Positions 48,714 to 48,719 of a DNA stretch of 48,719 bases are shown one piece after another. Origin of the DNA: Streptococcus pneumoniae (GTDB lineage: Bacteria; Bacillota; Bacilli; Lactobacillales; Streptococcaceae); assembly GCF_001113365.1 (NCBI RefSeq), contig NZ_CKYA01000012.1:1-48719 (forward strand). Direction: 5' to 3'. Position 1 is the first letter of the stretch, and every line of letters starts with the position of its first letter. Made by a program: the position numbers and the translations under genes. The notes beneath the pieces are model-generated. The model worked only from the letters and a program-made list of their open reading frames with translations. It made no database searches and was not told the origin of the DNA.

Positions 48714-48719
48714 TTAATA

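Overview
The window is a low-GC Firmicute chromosome segment that I place in the Streptococcus mitis group (S. pneumoniae, S. mitis and close relatives). The reasons are gene content and order (sigX/comX beside nusG-secE-rpmG, pbp2A, gapA, adhE, the ula cluster with tkt, jag-yidC-rnpA, ackA, the comG/cgl pilus operon, tgt, pcp, a LysM secreted protein, thrC), proteins I recognise as very close to pneumococcal ones, and two RUP-like elements, small repeats known from pneumococcus and its relatives. The species is not settled. Nearly all genes are on the minus strand; only a pseudouridine synthase and one membrane protein are on the plus strand. I see no prophage, CRISPR array, rRNA or complete insertion sequence.

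Region by region: 1-1.5 kb holds the start of comX (cut by the window edge) and the rpmG-secE-nusG operon. 1.5-5.8 kb holds pbp2A, a divergent RluD-family gene and gapA. 5.9-9.1 kb is an accessory-looking block: an ABC exporter pair, a RUP element lying at the predicted transcription start of that pair, and an XRE regulator with a long helical C-terminus. 9.2-12.2 kb is adhE with an upstream region rich in Rex-like half-sites plus a cre-like site. 12.2-15.4 kb holds a MORN protein, a low-molecular-weight phosphatase, yajC and tkt. 15.5-23.3 kb is the L-ascorbate system: lactonase ulaG, a BglG-type regulator and the ulaABCDEF operon; ulaG and ulaA share a closely matched upstream element at identical spacing. 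23.3-26.2 kb holds an uncharacterised gene, jag, yidC and rnpA. 26.3-33.3 kb holds ackA, two methyltransferases, the seven-gene comG operon behind a cin-box, and a DUF1033 gene. 33.4-41.7 kb holds a zinc alcohol dehydrogenase, nagA, an OatA-like acyltransferase, tgt, a plus-strand membrane protein, pcp, a DUF1304 gene and marR. 41.7-48.0 kb holds a second RUP, the LysM protein, a HAD phosphatase, a MATE transporter, thrC with a CodY-like box, and a glutamate-cysteine-ligase-like gene. The window ends in a tRNA operon (fMet, Phe, Tyr, Trp, His, Gln, Leu in transcription order).

Functionally, the ula genes import and phosphorylate ascorbate and turn it into pentose phosphate that tkt can use; gapA, adhE, ackA and the zinc dehydrogenase belong to fermentative carbon flow; comX at one end encodes the sigma factor that should read the cin-box of comG in the middle. 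The most unusual signals are three promoters whose extended -10 lies exactly six bases before a start codon lacking a Shine-Dalgarno sequence (pbp2A, the rlu gene and the 39.2 kb membrane protein), the paired ula operators, and the RUP that would form the 5' end of the ABC exporter mRNA.
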